A stretch of 22,721 bases of DNA from Burkholderiaceae bacterium (GCA_947371415.1 CANBPJ010000013.1:1-22721); one strand, 5' to 3'; shown: positions 1-8,272, counted from the first letter of the stretch. Notes: generated by a model not told the origin, from the letters alone. Translations and numbers: made by a program.

Positions 1-705
1 GGCAATACGATCTCTTAAGACAGCAGCCATTTCAAATTCCATGGCATCGCTGTAGGCATGCATTTTCTTTTCGAGCTCAGACAGCACGCGACTATGGTCG
101 CCCTCTAAGAAACGGGTCGCTTGCGCTACATCTTGCCCATATTGATCTACGCTGAGCCGGCCTACGCAGGGTGCACTACAACGATGGATTTGATGCAATA
201 AACAGGGTCGACTACGATTCTTAAAGACCGAGTCTTCACAGGTTCTCAGGCGGAATACTTTTTGCAAAATCTGCACACTGTTACGCACCGCCCATGAATT
301 GGGAAACGGTCCGAAGTAATGATTGCGTTTATCAATTTTTCCGCGATAAGAGGCTAACCTCGGAAACTGGTGACCTGTCAACATCACATAGGGATAAGAC
401 TTATCATCACGAAAGAGAATGTTGAATGGGGGAGCCAACTCCTTGATGAGATTGTTCTCTAGAATTAAGGCTTCGGTTTCTGAGCGTGTTACTGTTGTTT
501 CATAGCGGGCAATTTTTCCCACCATCAGCTCTATCCGTGGTGAAAGCTGCGTCCGCTGAAAGTAGCTAGAGACACGCTTTTTGAGGTTGCGCGCTTTACC
601 GACATACAGAATATGTCCCGCCTCATCAAAGAAGCGATATACCCCCGGCAATCCGGGTAGCCGTTTAACATCCTGCTGAAGGGTTTCAAAAAGCGAATTA
701 CTCAT
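1..705 (-). CDS. uvrC: UvrABC excinuclease subunit C, 5' part (cut by window edge)
   Basis: The first 235 codons of UvrC, which makes the incisions on both sides of a DNA lesion in nucleotide excision repair with UvrA and UvrB. The N-terminal GIY-YIG nuclease domain is visible at about residues 15-93, with PGVYRF near 20-25, LYVGKA at 33-38, Arg43 region and SETEALILENNLIK around 75-88. A Cys-rich stretch follows, and the UVR (UvrB-binding) domain begins near residue 202. The reading frame is open to base 1, so the C-terminal endonuclease V-like and HhH domains lie outside. The ATG at 703-705 is forced: the next in-frame codon upstream that matters is a TGA, with no ATG, GTG or TTG between. 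The start overlaps the divergent earP start. No strong ribosome binding site is seen. Identification is secure. Confidence 0.95.
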   Translation of the reverse strand, partial: MSNSLFETLQQDVKRLPGLPGVYRFFDEAGHILYVGKARNLKKRVSSYFQRTQLSPRIELMVGKIARYETTVTRSETEALILENNLIKELAPPFNILFRDDKSYPYVMLTGHQFPRLASYRGKIDKRNHYFGPFPNSWAVRNSVQILQKVFRLRTCEDSVFKNRSRPCLLHQIHRCSAPCVGRLSVDQYGQDVAQATRFLEGDHSRVLSELEKKMHAYSDAMEFEMAAVLRDRIA

Positions 706-1783
706 GCGTTGGGATATTTTCTGTCAAATCGTAGATAACTATGGTGATGCCGGTGTTTGCTGGCGTCTAGCGAGAAGCTTAACAAGTCTTCACGGCCAAG
801 AGGTGCGCATTTTTTGCGATGACCTGCCAACCCTCAATTTACTCGCTTCTGGTGTTGATCCAGAAATCAGAAGCAGAATTGACATCCAAGCGTGGGAAGC
901 GAGCTTTGCTAATAGTGGGCACCTTGTCCAGACTCCCGACGTCGTGGTTGAAGCGTTTGGGTGCGAGCTTCCTGAGCGCTATCTTGCAGGCCTGCTCATT
1001 ACTCCCAAAAAGCCCCTCATCATTAATTTAGAGTACTTGAGTGCTGAACCTTGGATTGCAGATTTTCATGGAAGAGCCTCTCCGCAAACCCATGGCATTC
1101 CGAAATACTTTTTCTTCCCAGGCTTTCAAGAGAATGTTGGCGGCATTCTGATTGACCCCGTACCCACAGGATCTTTAGAAGGTAGCGCTACTGTTCCGGC
1201 AAGCTTAAAAGCAAGCTGGGCACTTTTGCGGCCCAATACCAAACGCATCAGTGTCTTTTGCTATCCAGGCGCCCCACTTTTAAAGTGGTTAGGCGACCTA
1301 GGAAGCCTGGGAGAAAACTTCGATATTGTTCTGACGCATGGTCAACTTCAGCAACTCCAATTCAGCTCCGGTCACCCCACTCCAATAGTCGCTTTACCAA
1401 ATAATATTCAACTCATCTCCATTCCGTTTGTTTCTCAAGATGAATATGACTGGGTCCTATCGCAATGCGACTTCAATATTGTGCGCGGCGAAGACTCTTT
1501 CGTCCGAGCACAATTAGCAGGCAAGCCCTTTATTTGGCATATCTACCCCCAAGAGGATCGCGCACATGAAATCAAGCTAGCCGCATTTTTAGATCTCTAC
1601 CTTGAAGATGCATCACAGGAGCTTAAACAGGCCGTCACTGCTGCCATGGCCTGGGCAATGCCTAGTCATTGGCTTCAATCAATCGAGGGCTGGAACAGCC
1701 ATTCCAAGGCTTGGCATGCTGATTTACTGAAAAAACAAGCTGATGGCGGTCTAGCCGCCCGTCTAATGGACTTTGTAGCCTAA
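704..1783 (+). CDS. earP: EF-P arginine rhamnosyltransferase EarP
   Basis: EarP (359 aa, family usually about 370-385) transfers L-rhamnose from dTDP-rhamnose to an arginine of elongation factor P in the cytosol. The N-terminal signature DNYGDAGVCWRLA at residues 11-23 carries the aspartates (Asp11, Asp15) matching catalytic residues described for the family. The nucleotide-sugar site RGEDSFVRAQ at 261-270 followed by WHIYPQED at 278-285 is intact, including the conserved Glu263. The product of the next gene, efp, has arginine at the target position, so donor enzyme and target are paired. The ATG at 704 is the only possible start: the frame upstream reaches a TGA at 677-679 with no alternative start, and the conserved MRWDIF begins there. 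There is no clear Shine-Dalgarno sequence. The promoter must lie inside uvrC. Confidence 0.95.
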   Translation: MRWDIFCQIVDNYGDAGVCWRLARSLTSLHGQEVRIFCDDLPTLNLLASGVDPEIRSRIDIQAWEASFANSGHLVQTPDVVVEAFGCELPERYLAGLLITPKKPLIINLEYLSAEPWIADFHGRASPQTHGIPKYFFFPGFQENVGGILIDPVPTGSLEGSATVPASLKASWALLRPNTKRISVFCYPGAPLLKWLGDLGSLGENFDIVLTHGQLQQLQFSSGHPTPIVALPNNIQLISIPFVSQDEYDWVLSQCDFNIVRGEDSFVRAQLAGKPFIWHIYPQEDRAHEIKLAAFLDLYLEDASQELKQAVTAAMAWAMPSHWLQSIEGWNSHSKAWHADLLKKQADGGLAARLMDFVA

Positions 1784-1870
1784 TCTTCAGCGAAATCAGC
1801 CTGTGGGCGGGTACAATCTTGTTTTTGATAAAACCCGCAGAAAATCAGCTCTGCACCCAGGAATAGCAAG

Positions 1871-2431
1871 ATGAAAACAGCACAAGAACTCCGCGTTGGT
1901 AACGTAGTAATGATCGGCACTGATGCCATGGTCGTTTTAAAAGCAGAATACAGCCGCTCTGGCCGCAATTCCTCTGTTGTGAAAATGAAATTTAAGAACT
2001 TGTTATCTGGCGCGCCTAACGAAGGTGTATTCAAAGCCGATGACAAGTTTGATGTGGTGATCTTGGACAAGAAAGATTGCACTTACTCTTATTTCGCGGA
2101 TCCAATGTACGTATTTATGGATACCGAATACAACCAATACGAAGTGGAAGCAGAATTCATGGGCGATGCATTGCATTACCTCGAAGAAAGCATGCCATGT
2201 GAAGTCGTGTTCTACGAAGGTAAGGCACTCTCCGTTGCAATGCCAAACTCTTTAGTTCGTGAAATCATTTACACAGAGCCAGCTGTCAAAGGCGATACCA
2301 GCTCAGGCAAAGTATTGAAGACTGCTAAGTTGGCCACTGGTTATGAATTACAAGTTCCTTTGTTCTGTAACACTGGCGACAAGATTGAAATCGATACTCG
2401 TACTGGCGAATATCGTAGCCGCGCTAACTAA
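1871..2431 (+). CDS. efp: Elongation factor P, arginine-32 (rhamnosylated) type
   Basis: EF-P (186 aa, typical length) binds between the P and E sites and relieves ribosome stalling at polyproline. Its three beta-barrel domains are present. The tip loop of domain I reads SRSGRN with arginine at residue 32, as in Pseudomonas and Neisseria EF-P, rather than the lysine modified by EpmA. With earP just upstream this predicts rhamnosylation as the activating modification. An AGGAA motif seven bases before the ATG is a good ribosome binding site. The 87-base gap from earP contains a TACAAT that could be a -10 element, so efp may have its own promoter as well as read-through from earP. The gene ends at a strong terminator (2452-2476). 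Confidence 0.97.
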   Translation: MKTAQELRVGNVVMIGTDAMVVLKAEYSRSGRNSSVVKMKFKNLLSGAPNEGVFKADDKFDVVILDKKDCTYSYFADPMYVFMDTEYNQYEVEAEFMGDALHYLEESMPCEVVFYEGKALSVAMPNSLVREIIYTEPAVKGDTSSGKVLKTAKLATGYELQVPLFCNTGDKIEIDTRTGEYRSRAN

Positions 2432-2451
2432 TTAGCTCGCTCAATCAGTAG

Positions 2452-2476
2452 AAGCCCGGCATGCCGGGCTTTTTTA
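2452..2476 (+). terminator. Intrinsic terminator of efp
   Basis: A perfect GC-rich palindrome, AGCCCGGCATGCCGGGCT at 2453-2470, extended one pair by A2452 and T2471, is followed by a run of six T. It starts 20 bases after the efp stop codon. This is the clearest rho-independent terminator in the window. Confidence 0.92.
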
Positions 2477-2492
2477 TTTCTTAAAGTACAGT

Positions 2493-2498
2493 CATAAT
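2493..2498 (+). promoter_or_regulatory. Candidate -10 element of the GNAT gene
   Basis: CATAAT lies seven bases before the ATG at 2506, just downstream of the efp terminator. The gene needs its own promoter because the terminator cuts it off from efp. A start point about seven bases after this box would fall at or next to the ATG, giving a leaderless message. The matching -35 region falls in the terminator T-run and is a poor match. Confidence 0.4.
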
Positions 2499-2505
2499 AA
2501 AAATC

Positions 2506-3507
2506 ATGACTGATACCATTTCCCCTCAAATTACTACTCTGGCCCTTGAGGACATTCCTCATTTGATTGACTGCGTCCGGCGCTGTTATGGAGACAGTTA
2601 CACCAACCCAATCATGTATGACGCTGCACAACTACAAGATGCAATCGTCACCAAGAAGATGCACTCCGTCGTTGCCAAACTAGAAAATAATCAAATTATT
2701 GGACACTGCGCATTAACCTTTGATGGCGCTCAAAATGCTTCACCGGAAGCCGGAAAAATGATGGTGGACCCGGATTACAGGGGGCATCACATTGCCGAGT
2801 TAATCGCAAAAAAACGTATAGAGATTGCGCAATCTTTAGGCTTACCGGGGTTTTGGACTGAGTGTGTTACCAACCACCCTTATAGCCAACATGAAATGAT
2901 TGCTTTTAATGCAAAAGAAACTGGGCTTTTTATTGGGGATGTTCCGCCAACATTTGCAATGCAGGGTCTACAAAACTTTAGCGATACACGCATGTCTTTA
3001 TTGGCCTTCTATCTCCCATTAAAAGATAGTCCGCATGACATTTATGTACCAAGTGAACATACCGAACACTTGAATGCACTGCTATCAAGCTTAAGTCTCG
3101 AGCGCAATATCAGCAATGTCGATATTCAGGGTTCTGGGGAAACTCAAATTAGAACTGAAATTGACTCTAAAGATCAGGTCGCCAATATCTCCATAGGCCA
3201 TATCGGTGAGGATTTAATTGCATCAGTTAAAGCAGAGCTGCAAAAAATAGAATCCTTAAATATTGCCTCTGCGTATCTGGATCTGCCAATTACACAAGAG
3301 GCGGCTGCTAATGCCTATATAGAATTAGAAGGGCTGGGCTTCTTTTGGGGGTCCTGGATTCCGAATTACTCTACCCAAGGAGATGTTCTGCGTTTGCAGA
3401 AGATTTATCAAACAGTGAACGTGAATGAAATCATTTGCGCTAGAGAGCAAGGGGAAGAGGTTAAAAAGTTCGTTATTTCGGAGTGGGAAAGAGTTTCACG
3501 GAAATAG
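2506..3507 (+). CDS. GNAT-family acetyltransferase-like protein with an extra C-terminal domain
   Basis: A 333 aa cytosolic protein. Residues 8-170 look like a GNAT N-acetyltransferase fold: a beta strand HSVVAKLENNQIIGHCAL (53-70) leads into motif A, MMVDPDYRGHHIAELI (85-100). The canonical motif RxxGxG/A here reads R92-G-H-H-I-A, with histidine in place of the first glycine that normally holds acetyl-CoA pyrophosphate. Residues 180-333 are a second region that could be a degenerate GNAT half, ending in GFFWGSWIP and GDVLRLQKI; this pattern resembles GNAT proteins I recall being linked to kinase or anti-sigma modules, but I cannot confirm it. The substrate is unknown. It converges on nagZ with a five-base gap. 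No Shine-Dalgarno sequence precedes the ATG. It looks like an accessory gene inserted between otherwise conserved neighbours. Confidence 0.75.
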   Translation: MTDTISPQITTLALEDIPHLIDCVRRCYGDSYTNPIMYDAAQLQDAIVTKKMHSVVAKLENNQIIGHCALTFDGAQNASPEAGKMMVDPDYRGHHIAELIAKKRIEIAQSLGLPGFWTECVTNHPYSQHEMIAFNAKETGLFIGDVPPTFAMQGLQNFSDTRMSLLAFYLPLKDSPHDIYVPSEHTEHLNALLSSLSLERNISNVDIQGSGETQIRTEIDSKDQVANISIGHIGEDLIASVKAELQKIESLNIASAYLDLPITQEAAANAYIELEGLGFFWGSWIPNYSTQGDVLRLQKIYQTVNVNEIICAREQGEEVKKFVISEWERVSRK

Positions 3508-3512
3508 AAATC

Positions 3513-4601
3513 TCATGAAATCAAATTTAGTTGCTGCAGCAAGCCTTTGGCGTGCTGGTATTGCGCCTCGGCCTGCAGCTCATCCCAAGTAGGAGCCACT
3601 GCAGTCGGCATCAAGCGATTTAAGCGAACAGCAGACTCCGCTTGTTTAGCTTTGGAAACCTTGAGCTGACCGAGTAATTGATCTGCGAGATCTGGTCGAT
3701 TACAAATCAAGACCGCATCACATCCCGCATCGAGTGCCATATCAGCACCCTTCACCACAGAGCCGGCAACGCTTGCACCCTCCATTGAAAGGTCATCACT
3801 AAAAATCACGCCCTCAAAGCCCAACTCTTGACGCAAGATAGAATGCAACCAAACCTTAGAAAATCCTGCTGGATTTTTATCAACCTTTGGATAGATCACG
3901 TGAGCTGGCATCACCGCAGTCAAGCTCAGATCCAACCACTCATACGGCTTAGCATCGATATTGAGGATTTGATTCAAAGGGCGCTCATCCACCGGAATTG
4001 CCACATGAGAATCCGCCTCAGCCCAACCATGCCCCGGAAAGTGCTTACCGCAGTTCGCCATCCCAGCAAGGCGCAAGCCCTCATTCAGACTCTTGGCCAA
4101 TGCAAAAGTGATCTGCGGATCACGACTGAACGCACGATCTCCAATCACGCTGCTGCGGCCAAAATCTAAATCCAGGACCGGGGTAAAACTCAAGTCCACG
4201 CCACAAGCACGAAGTTCTGCAGCCAAAACGTATCCGCTTGCAGTGGCTGCAGCCATCGCAATTGCAGCCGATTCAGCGGGATGCTTTGATTTATCCGTTG
4301 ATTTATTTTTAGCACCCCAGAGCTCACCGAGCTTACGCATTGCAGGCAAATGGGTAAAGCCATCAATTCTGCAGCGCTGAACTCGCCCACCCTCATGGTC
4401 AATCGAGATCAGTACATCGGGGCGTAGCTTTTTAATTTCTGCAGTGAGTTTGGTGAGCTGCTTACGATTGGAAAAATTTCTACCAAACAAAATCACGCCG
4501 CCAGTTAGGGGGTGCAAGATGCGACGGCGATCTTCTGCGTTTAACTCAAGACCAACAACGTCTAAAGTTACCGGGCCCGGTTTCATGGTCGACTTACTCA
4601 T
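3513..4601 (-). CDS. nagZ: Beta-N-acetylhexosaminidase NagZ (GH3)
   Basis: NagZ (362 aa) removes N-acetylglucosamine from 1,6-anhydromuropeptides in the cytosol during peptidoglycan recycling. The GH3 hallmarks are all present: IDHEGGRVQR at 67-76, the substrate and acid/base loop KHFPGHG at 186-192 followed by DSH at 197-199, and the nucleophile aspartate in FSDDLSMEGA at 267-276. A short Lys/Ser-rich insertion at about residues 97-110 is not usual for the family and explains the slightly greater length. A GAGGAA motif five bases upstream supports the ATG at 4601. It is the last gene of the long minus-strand array and follows acpS by 19 bases. No terminator is seen before the convergent GNAT gene. 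Confidence 0.95.
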   Translation of the reverse strand: MSKSTMKPGPVTLDVVGLELNAEDRRRILHPLTGGVILFGRNFSNRKQLTKLTAEIKKLRPDVLISIDHEGGRVQRCRIDGFTHLPAMRKLGELWGAKNKSTDKSKHPAESAAIAMAAATASGYVLAAELRACGVDLSFTPVLDLDFGRSSVIGDRAFSRDPQITFALAKSLNEGLRLAGMANCGKHFPGHGWAEADSHVAIPVDERPLNQILNIDAKPYEWLDLSLTAVMPAHVIYPKVDKNPAGFSKVWLHSILRQELGFEGVIFSDDLSMEGASVAGSVVKGADMALDAGCDAVLICNRPDLADQLLGQLKVSKAKQAESAVRLNRLMPTAVAPTWDELQAEAQYQHAKGLLQQLNLIS

Positions 4602-4620
4602 GTATTCCTCGTGAATGAAA

Positions 4621-5022
4621 TTATTTTGCTTGCTTCTGAACTACGATGACGTGGGCAATTGCCATATCCCGCTCATCACTTACGGTGACTTGGGCTTCCC
4701 AATTTTTGTCCTGCATAAATTGTGCGAGTGCGCCCAAATAGGATGTGACTGGTTTGCCGCTAGGCTCATTGAGTGTTTGCAAGGACCGCCAAGTCATCGG
4801 CATTCTCATGCCTAGACCAATTGCTTTTGAAAAGGCTTCTTTCGCAGCAAAGCGAGTAGCTAAGAATGCAATACCTCGCTTGTGATTTCTGGCCAAACGG
4901 TGTTTGAATACCAGCATCTCGTCTGGTCCAAGGATTTTTTCAGCTAAGCGCCCATGGGTGCGATCATAAGCAGCCTGCAAGCGCTCTATCTGTAAAATGT
5001 CTGTGCCGATACCAATAATCAT
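4621..5022 (-). CDS. acpS: Holo-acyl-carrier-protein synthase
   Basis: AcpS (133 aa) moves 4'-phosphopantetheine from CoA to the serine of apo-AcpP, whose gene lies in the same array at 13815-14054. The family signature is complete: GIGTDILQIER at 4-14 with Mg-binding Asp8, and RFAAKEAFSKAIGLG at 57-71 with Glu62. The length is typical. It sits 10 bases after pdxJ, the same pdxJ-acpS pairing seen in many proteobacteria, and is probably cotranscribed. The ribosome binding site is weak, which suggests coupling to pdxJ translation. Confidence 0.96.
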   Translation of the reverse strand: MIIGIGTDILQIERLQAAYDRTHGRLAEKILGPDEMLVFKHRLARNHKRGIAFLATRFAAKEAFSKAIGLGMRMPMTWRSLQTLNEPSGKPVTSYLGALAQFMQDKNWEAQVTVSDERDMAIAHVIVVQKQAK

Positions 5023-5032
5023 TTCTGAGTTT

Positions 5033-5782
5033 TTATCTTAAGGTAGTTGCTCTGCCTTGAACCATCAGCGCTTTCATATCCACAATTGCCTTTTGCCACC
5101 CCTTAAATAAGGCTTCAGCAACAATTGCATGTCCAATATTGAGCTCAGAGAGTTCCGTAATAGCAGCGACGGGCTTTACATTACCTTCGTGCAAGCCATG
5201 CCCTGCATTCACTCGTAAACCGATACTCACCCCAAATTGGGCGGCTTTTCTAATGTGCTCTAACTCGCTTACTTGTTGATCACCCTCAAGATCGGCGTAG
5301 CGACCAGTATGTAACTCCACCACCGTAGCGCCCACCTCTTTAGCAGCTTGGATTTGCTTTTCCTCTGGATCGATAAATAAAGATACCCGAATGCCTGCAT
5401 TTTTTAACTGGGTAGTTGCTGCTTTCACCACATCAAAATGTCCCACTACATCTAAGCCACCTTCAGTAGTTACCTCTTCGCGCTTTTCGGGAACAAGACA
5501 CACATCATGGGGCTTCACCTGACAGGCAATGTTAATCATCTCCGGTGTAACAGCGCATTCTAGGTTCATGCGCGTCTGAATCAATGGGCGCAACGCTAAT
5601 AAGTCAGCATCTTTAATGTGTCGACGATCTTCACGTAAATGTAAAGTAATCAGATCAGCGCCCGCCTCTTCAGCCAAACGCGCAGCCCTCAAAGGATCAG
5701 GGTAAATAGTCCCACGCGCATTACGCAAAGTAGCCACGTGATCAATATTGATGCCTAGCTCAAGTTTTGGTTGCGTATTCAT
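5033..5782 (-). CDS. pdxJ: Pyridoxine 5'-phosphate synthase
   Basis: PdxJ (249 aa) condenses 1-deoxyxylulose 5-phosphate with 3-amino-1-hydroxyacetone 1-phosphate to pyridoxine 5'-phosphate, the last ring-forming step of DXP-dependent vitamin B6 synthesis. The TIM-barrel motifs are intact: INIDHVATLRNARGT at 11-25, HLREDRRHI at 48-56 with catalytic His48, MNLECAV with Glu75, VPEKREEVTTEGGLDV at 97-112, and GHGLH at 194-198 with His195. Length is typical. It lies 12 bases after recO and 10 before acpS in the array. Identification is secure. Confidence 0.97.
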   Translation of the reverse strand: MNTQPKLELGINIDHVATLRNARGTIYPDPLRAARLAEEAGADLITLHLREDRRHIKDADLLALRPLIQTRMNLECAVTPEMINIACQVKPHDVCLVPEKREEVTTEGGLDVVGHFDVVKAATTQLKNAGIRVSLFIDPEEKQIQAAKEVGATVVELHTGRYADLEGDQQVSELEHIRKAAQFGVSIGLRVNAGHGLHEGNVKPVAAITELSELNIGHAIVAEALFKGWQKAIVDMKALMVQGRATTLR

Positions 5783-5794
5783 TAAAGTAGCTTA

Positions 5795-6529
5795 CTAGAT
5801 TTTTTTCAGATCAATCAAAATCTGACGGGTTGTCAGCACCTGATCCTGGAGGTGCAATCCAAGCAAGAAGCGCATCAATTGCTTGCTCTCAGAAAGCGTC
5901 TCAGAGGCAGAAAAATCTCCCACTGCGATTGCCAAGAGAGAGCGGCCACTCAAGACTGGCCAATGACCTGGGTCATCGACTTGCGCAGGTCTGACACCGC
6001 GCTCTGGCTGGTATACGTATCGCTCTTCTGAGATCGGGGCACTATTAGTTTCTACACAGCGATCTAGGGCTGCAGCATAACCCGTCTCCTGGAGCAGGGT
6101 TAACTCAAATGGGCGCAGAATTTCTTCTAAGCCCTTTGATTCAAATTCAAGATTTGATAAGGCGGAGATGGTGTCAGTGTAGTGATCGTAGAGCTTTTCG
6201 TAATCATCTTCACGAGCCAAAAACTTGACCAACAACTCGTTGAGATAAAAGCCGCAAAGCAAGGCATCCCCGACCAAGGATGGAGTACCGCCCACCCATT
6301 CCGACTTCGTCAAAGTACGCAATTCAGATTTTCCGCTCCAAGAGACCAATAGAGGCTGGAAGCGCTGCAAAACCGGTCGCAATACAGAGTGCGGACGTTT
6401 AGCGCCCTTAGCAATTAAAGCCATGCGGCCATATTGCCGTGTAAAGACATCCAGAATTAAGCTGGTTTCCTTATAGGGAATGCTGTGTAATACAAAAGCA
6501 GGTTCGTCAGCAACACGAATCGAGGCCAT
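5795..6529 (-). CDS. recO: DNA repair protein RecO
   Basis: RecO (244 aa) works with RecR, and RecF, to load RecA onto SSB-coated single-stranded DNA in gap repair. The N-terminal OB fold covers about residues 8-80 and includes FVLHSIPYKETSLILDVFTR and GRMALIAKGAKRP. The rest is the helical C-terminal domain typical of the family, with YLNELLVKFL near 94-103. The four-cysteine zinc site found in some RecO proteins is not present. The era-recO-pdxJ order is a conserved proteobacterial arrangement. It follows era by six bases, and the ATG at 6529 is the natural start. Confidence 0.93.
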   Translation of the reverse strand: MASIRVADEPAFVLHSIPYKETSLILDVFTRQYGRMALIAKGAKRPHSVLRPVLQRFQPLLVSWSGKSELRTLTKSEWVGGTPSLVGDALLCGFYLNELLVKFLAREDDYEKLYDHYTDTISALSNLEFESKGLEEILRPFELTLLQETGYAAALDRCVETNSAPISEERYVYQPERGVRPAQVDDPGHWPVLSGRSLLAIAVGDFSASETLSESKQLMRFLLGLHLQDQVLTTRQILIDLKKI

Positions 6530-6535
6530 GGTAAT

Positions 6536-7474
6536 TTACTCTAGACCCTGCGCCCGTAACTCAGCACGATCATCAGCCCAGCCACGCTTGACCTTGACCC
6601 AAGTCTCTAAAAAGACTTTGCCATCAAAGAGCTTTTCCATATCGATGCGGGCATCAGTAGAGATCTTCTTAAGGCGTTCGCCCTTGGCGCCAATAATCAT
6701 CGCCTTATGACTATCGCGGTCTACCAAAATCGTAGCTGCAATACGACGCATCTTGCCATCCATTTTGAACTGATCAATCACCACGGTGCTGGTGTATGGT
6801 AATTCCTCACCAGTGAAACGGAAGACCTTCTCACGCAAGATCTCAGCAGCCAGAAAACGCTCGCTGCGATCGGTAATAGTATCGCCATCGTAAACTGCCT
6901 CGGCTTCAGGCAAATAACTCTCCAGGACATCTAGCAATCTTTCGACATCCCCAGGACTTTTGGCGCTCATCGGCACAATTTCAGTAAATTCACATTTACT
7001 TTGATCTTCATGTCCACCCAAATCACTCCAAGGCTGACTCATTTCTTTCATGAAATTGAGCAAAGCTTGGTCGCGCTCAGATGGAGTCTGAAAGCGGCTA
7101 TTAAATAAGTCCAACTTATTCAATACCAAGACCACCGGCAAATCATTCGGCAGTAACCGAAGAACCTTCTTATCATCCTCACCAAAGTAACCCGCCTCAA
7201 CCACAAAGCAAGCTACATTCACGTCTTGCAAGGCGGTGGTTACCGTGCGGTTTAAGGCCTTGTTCAAGGTATTCATTAAACGAGTCTGAAAACCCGGCGT
7301 ATCAATGAAGATGAACTGCGCTTCTTCACGGTTCTGAATGCCCAAAATACGATGGCGAGTTGTTTGCGCTTTGCGCGAGGTGATACTGATCTTCTGACCA
7401 ACCAAGGCGTTCAAGAGAGTCGATTTGCCCATATTGGGACGGCCAACAATGGCGATAGTGCCGCATCTAAACAC
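6536..7474 (-). CDS. era: GTPase Era
   Basis: Era (312 aa) is an essential GTPase that binds the 3' end of 16S rRNA during small-subunit maturation. The G1 loop GRPNMGKS is at 11-18, with Met where Val is usual; G3 DTPG is at 58-61, G4 NKLD at 119-122 and G5 MSAKSPGDV near 173-181. The C-terminal KH domain includes IIGAKGERLKKI. The start is a GTG at 7472-7474: an in-frame TAA lies six codons upstream, with no ATG, GTG or TTG between, and the protein reaches the G1 loop eleven codons later. GAAGGG seven bases before the GTG acts as ribosome binding site and is inside the end of rnc. Only two bases separate it from the rnc stop, which indicates translational coupling. Confidence 0.96.
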   Translation of the reverse strand: MFRCGTIAIVGRPNMGKSTLLNALVGQKISITSRKAQTTRHRILGIQNREEAQFIFIDTPGFQTRLMNTLNKALNRTVTTALQDVNVACFVVEAGYFGEDDKKVLRLLPNDLPVVLVLNKLDLFNSRFQTPSERDQALLNFMKEMSQPWSDLGGHEDQSKCEFTEIVPMSAKSPGDVERLLDVLESYLPEAEAVYDGDTITDRSERFLAAEILREKVFRFTGEELPYTSTVVIDQFKMDGKMRRIAATILVDRDSHKAMIIGAKGERLKKISTDARIDMEKLFDGKVFLETWVKVKRGWADDRAELRAQGLE

Positions 7475-7476
7475 GA

Positions 7477-8268
7477 TTAACCCTTCAGCTTAAGATTTAA
7501 CTGCTCTTCGGTTGCCACTTTTTTTGCTGCTTTCTTTTTAGCTGACCGAGTCTTTTTAGGCTTACCCAATTCTTGAGGCAAGGCTTTTTGCGCAGCGATC
7601 AAGGCCAGTTTTGCTGCCGCTTGTTCTGCTGCACGTCGAGAAGCACCTTCGCCCTTAACAGCAACCTTCAGATTCGGTATTAAACACTCAACCTCAAATT
7701 GCTGATTATGTGCAGCGCCGCTAGTGCCTGTAACGTTATAAGTAGGCAATGGCAGTTGATAGCTTTGTAGGCACTCTTGAAGCAAGGTCTTATCGTCTTT
7801 GCCTAAAGTCTTTGGATCAACGTGAGCCAAGATGATGGAGTAGAGTTTGCGCAGACAAGTTTTAGCGGCATCAAACCCACCATCCAAAAAGATGGCACCA
7901 GTCACCGCCTCAAGGGTATCAGCCAAAATAGATGGTCGACGAAATCCCCCACTCTTGAGCTCGCCTTCACCCAAGCGCAGGTAATCTGATAAAGATAATG
8001 TTTGCGCAATCTCATATAAAGCTTGCTGCTTGACTAAGTTAGCCCGGACACGAGAAAGATCACCCTCATCCAAATCAGAGTAGCGTTCATAGAGCATTTC
8101 AGCAACTACGCAATTGAGAATGGAGTCGCCTAAAAACTCTAAGCGCTCATTATTTTTCTTGCTATGACTGCGATGTGTGAGCGCTTGATTGAGTAGCTCC
8201 AACTTCTTAAAGGTGTAACCCAGTTGCGCTTGCAGCGGTGCAGTTTCGATAGTGGCGCGGGCGTTCAT
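7477..8268 (-). CDS. rnc: Ribonuclease III
   Basis: RNase III (263 aa from the ATG) cleaves double-stranded RNA, including the 30S rRNA precursor. The signature NERLEFLGDS is at 40-49, with catalytic Glu44 and Asp48; the second pair Asp117 and Glu120 is in ILADTLEAV. The dsRNA-binding domain covers about 156-224, ending in GEGASRRAAEQAAAKLAL. A Lys/Ala-rich tail (about 238-263) extends beyond the usual 225-230 aa and may add RNA affinity. I chose the ATG at 8266-8268, four bases after the lepB stop. An in-frame TTG at 8287-8289 would add seven residues and overlap lepB, which seems less likely. The lepB-rnc-era order is a classic operon. Confidence 0.95.
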   Translation of the reverse strand: MNARATIETAPLQAQLGYTFKKLELLNQALTHRSHSKKNNERLEFLGDSILNCVVAEMLYERYSDLDEGDLSRVRANLVKQQALYEIAQTLSLSDYLRLGEGELKSGGFRRPSILADTLEAVTGAIFLDGGFDAAKTCLRKLYSIILAHVDPKTLGKDDKTLLQECLQSYQLPLPTYNVTGTSGAAHNQQFEVECLIPNLKVAVKGEGASRRAAEQAAAKLALIAAQKALPQELGKPKKTRSAKKKAAKKVATEEQLNLKLKG

Positions 8269-8272
8269 GACT

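Noticed and set aside
1807..1838. GCGGGT...ACCCGC inverted repeat in the earP-efp gap
   Set aside because: The loop is 20 bases long and there is no T-run after it, so it is unlikely to be a terminator; evidence for a riboswitch or operator is lacking.
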